Under the pieces are notes generated by a model. That model ran no database searches. It was not told where the DNA came from and saw nothing but the letters and a program-made list of their open reading frames with translations. A DNA stretch of 64,000 nt. Source: Pegoplata infirma (lineage: Eukaryota > Arthropoda > Insecta > Diptera > Anthomyiidae). Below are positions 63,279 through 64,000 of the stretch, in pieces (the first letter of the stretch is position 1; every line of letters starts with the position of its first letter). The position numbers and the translations under genes are program-made. The stretch is from NCBI GenBank assembly GCA_963921195.1, contig OY992540.1, positions 174,315,896 to 174,379,895 on the forward strand, written 5' to 3'.

Positions 63279-64000
63279 TTAATCATCTTTTGGATCAAGC
63301 CTTTTGTAATTAAAAGCAATCGTACGATGTCCCCATACAAACGCCCCCTTTTGGTCATTGGTAGGTTTAGTTCGTAAAGGGGCAAACTCGGATGAGGGGG
63401 GGGGGGGGAAATTACCCGCTTGAAGAGCTAAACTAAAGTTATTTGGACCATTATTAAAGAATTTATGAGTAAAAGAAGTTTGAGTAAAGGAACAAACTAC
63501 AATTTTTTAAAAATTCGATATCTTTTGAACGGGTCATCAAAAAAATCTGAAAATTTGCCACGAAGGAGTTTTCGAAGGGTACTAAAAACTGTAAACAAAT
63601 TGGGAAAATCTAAAAAAAAATTTTCAAAGTGTCCGATTTGACATGGAATGCCCCATATACTTTATGGGATCCTCGACCTTTATTTTAATGCGTTGCACAC
63701 ACTCAAAAAAAGTGAACTAAAAAATAGGAAAATTAACTAAATTTGGAGAAAAAATGGTAATGATTTAGCGCCAAAGATTTTTTCAGTCGTTTTTGTTCAT
63801 ATTTTTCTTCAAAATAGGGAAAACAAAATAGTATAATAATATGCCAATTTTAACTAGAAAAAAGGAAAATTTGTATTATACTTTATTTCATAAACTTTTT
63901 AGGACTTGAGTGGACCAGACCCCATTGGGTTCGGACCCGTTGAATTCTTTAAGATTCGCTGTAGATTTCGATACAAACTTTTGTCCGTTTCGCTCTACCT
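63279..64000. other. Non-coding; G run and start of a CACTCAAAAAA element
   Basis: A run of about twelve G lies near 63397. From 63700 (CACACTCAAAAAAAGTGAAC, AAATAGGAAAATTAACTAAA) begins a relative of the arm of the 44513-51014 palindrome; its other end is outside the window. Confidence 0.45.

Overview
This window looks like intergenic, intronic or heterochromatic DNA of a higher (schizophoran) fly. It is very AT-rich and every recognisable coding sequence belongs to a transposable element. The dispersed repeat with a TATACCCTCCAC start, a (TA)n core, GTCY microsatellites and a terminal TTCGGC..GCCGAA hairpin is of the dipteran mini-me/Helitron-like type. The non-LTR retrotransposons are of fly type (LOA-like with DUF4780-like ORF1, RNase H, and 3' ends in CCAACCTAACCTAA). 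I found no host gene, rRNA, tRNA or CRISPR array that I can support.

Layout. 0-9 kb: a Transib-like inverted-repeat element (887-3043), a TA-flanked MITE (3176-5893) split by a hAT-like fold-back (3443-5682), and further hAT-like and TA-flanked MITEs. 9-19 kb: LINE scraps on the minus strand, hAT-like elements at 10247-11280 and 15377-16773, and a palindromic MITE cluster near 18 kb. 19-30 kb: mini-me copies, a hAT-like element (20437-21283) that landed in a hammerhead ribozyme motif, a decayed LOA-like LINE copy inside a Harbinger-like MITE, and another hAT MITE. 30.7-40.2 kb: one long hAT-like fold-back whose left arm holds a MITE and whose right arm holds a nearly complete LOA-like LINE (34292-39678), the only substantial protein-coding unit. 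42-51 kb: a second Transib-like element and a 6.5-kb palindromic element (44513-51014) carrying at least six younger insertions. 51-64 kb: a fold-back inserted in the RNase H of another LINE, further DNA transposons, and a mini-me copy swollen by minisatellites.

Most notable system: at 48675-50707 a 496-bp non-coding unit is present as three exact head-to-tail copies plus one inverted copy, the whole flanked by a 12-14-bp target duplication. Every unit carries a hammerhead ribozyme motif with all core residues, a very short stem III and a perfectly paired stem I. Periodic ribozymes, tandem and inverted units and a retro-type duplication fit a Penelope-associated retrozyme or hammerhead-bearing satellite. 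A second, unrelated-looking hammerhead motif lies at 20393-20435, flanked by 12-bp direct repeats and interrupted just downstream by a hAT element.

The elements interact mainly by nesting: their target duplications and empty sites, readable from the opposite arm of each palindrome, give a relative order of insertions. All motif, pairing and repeat statements were made by eye; no folding, database search or alignment program was run.
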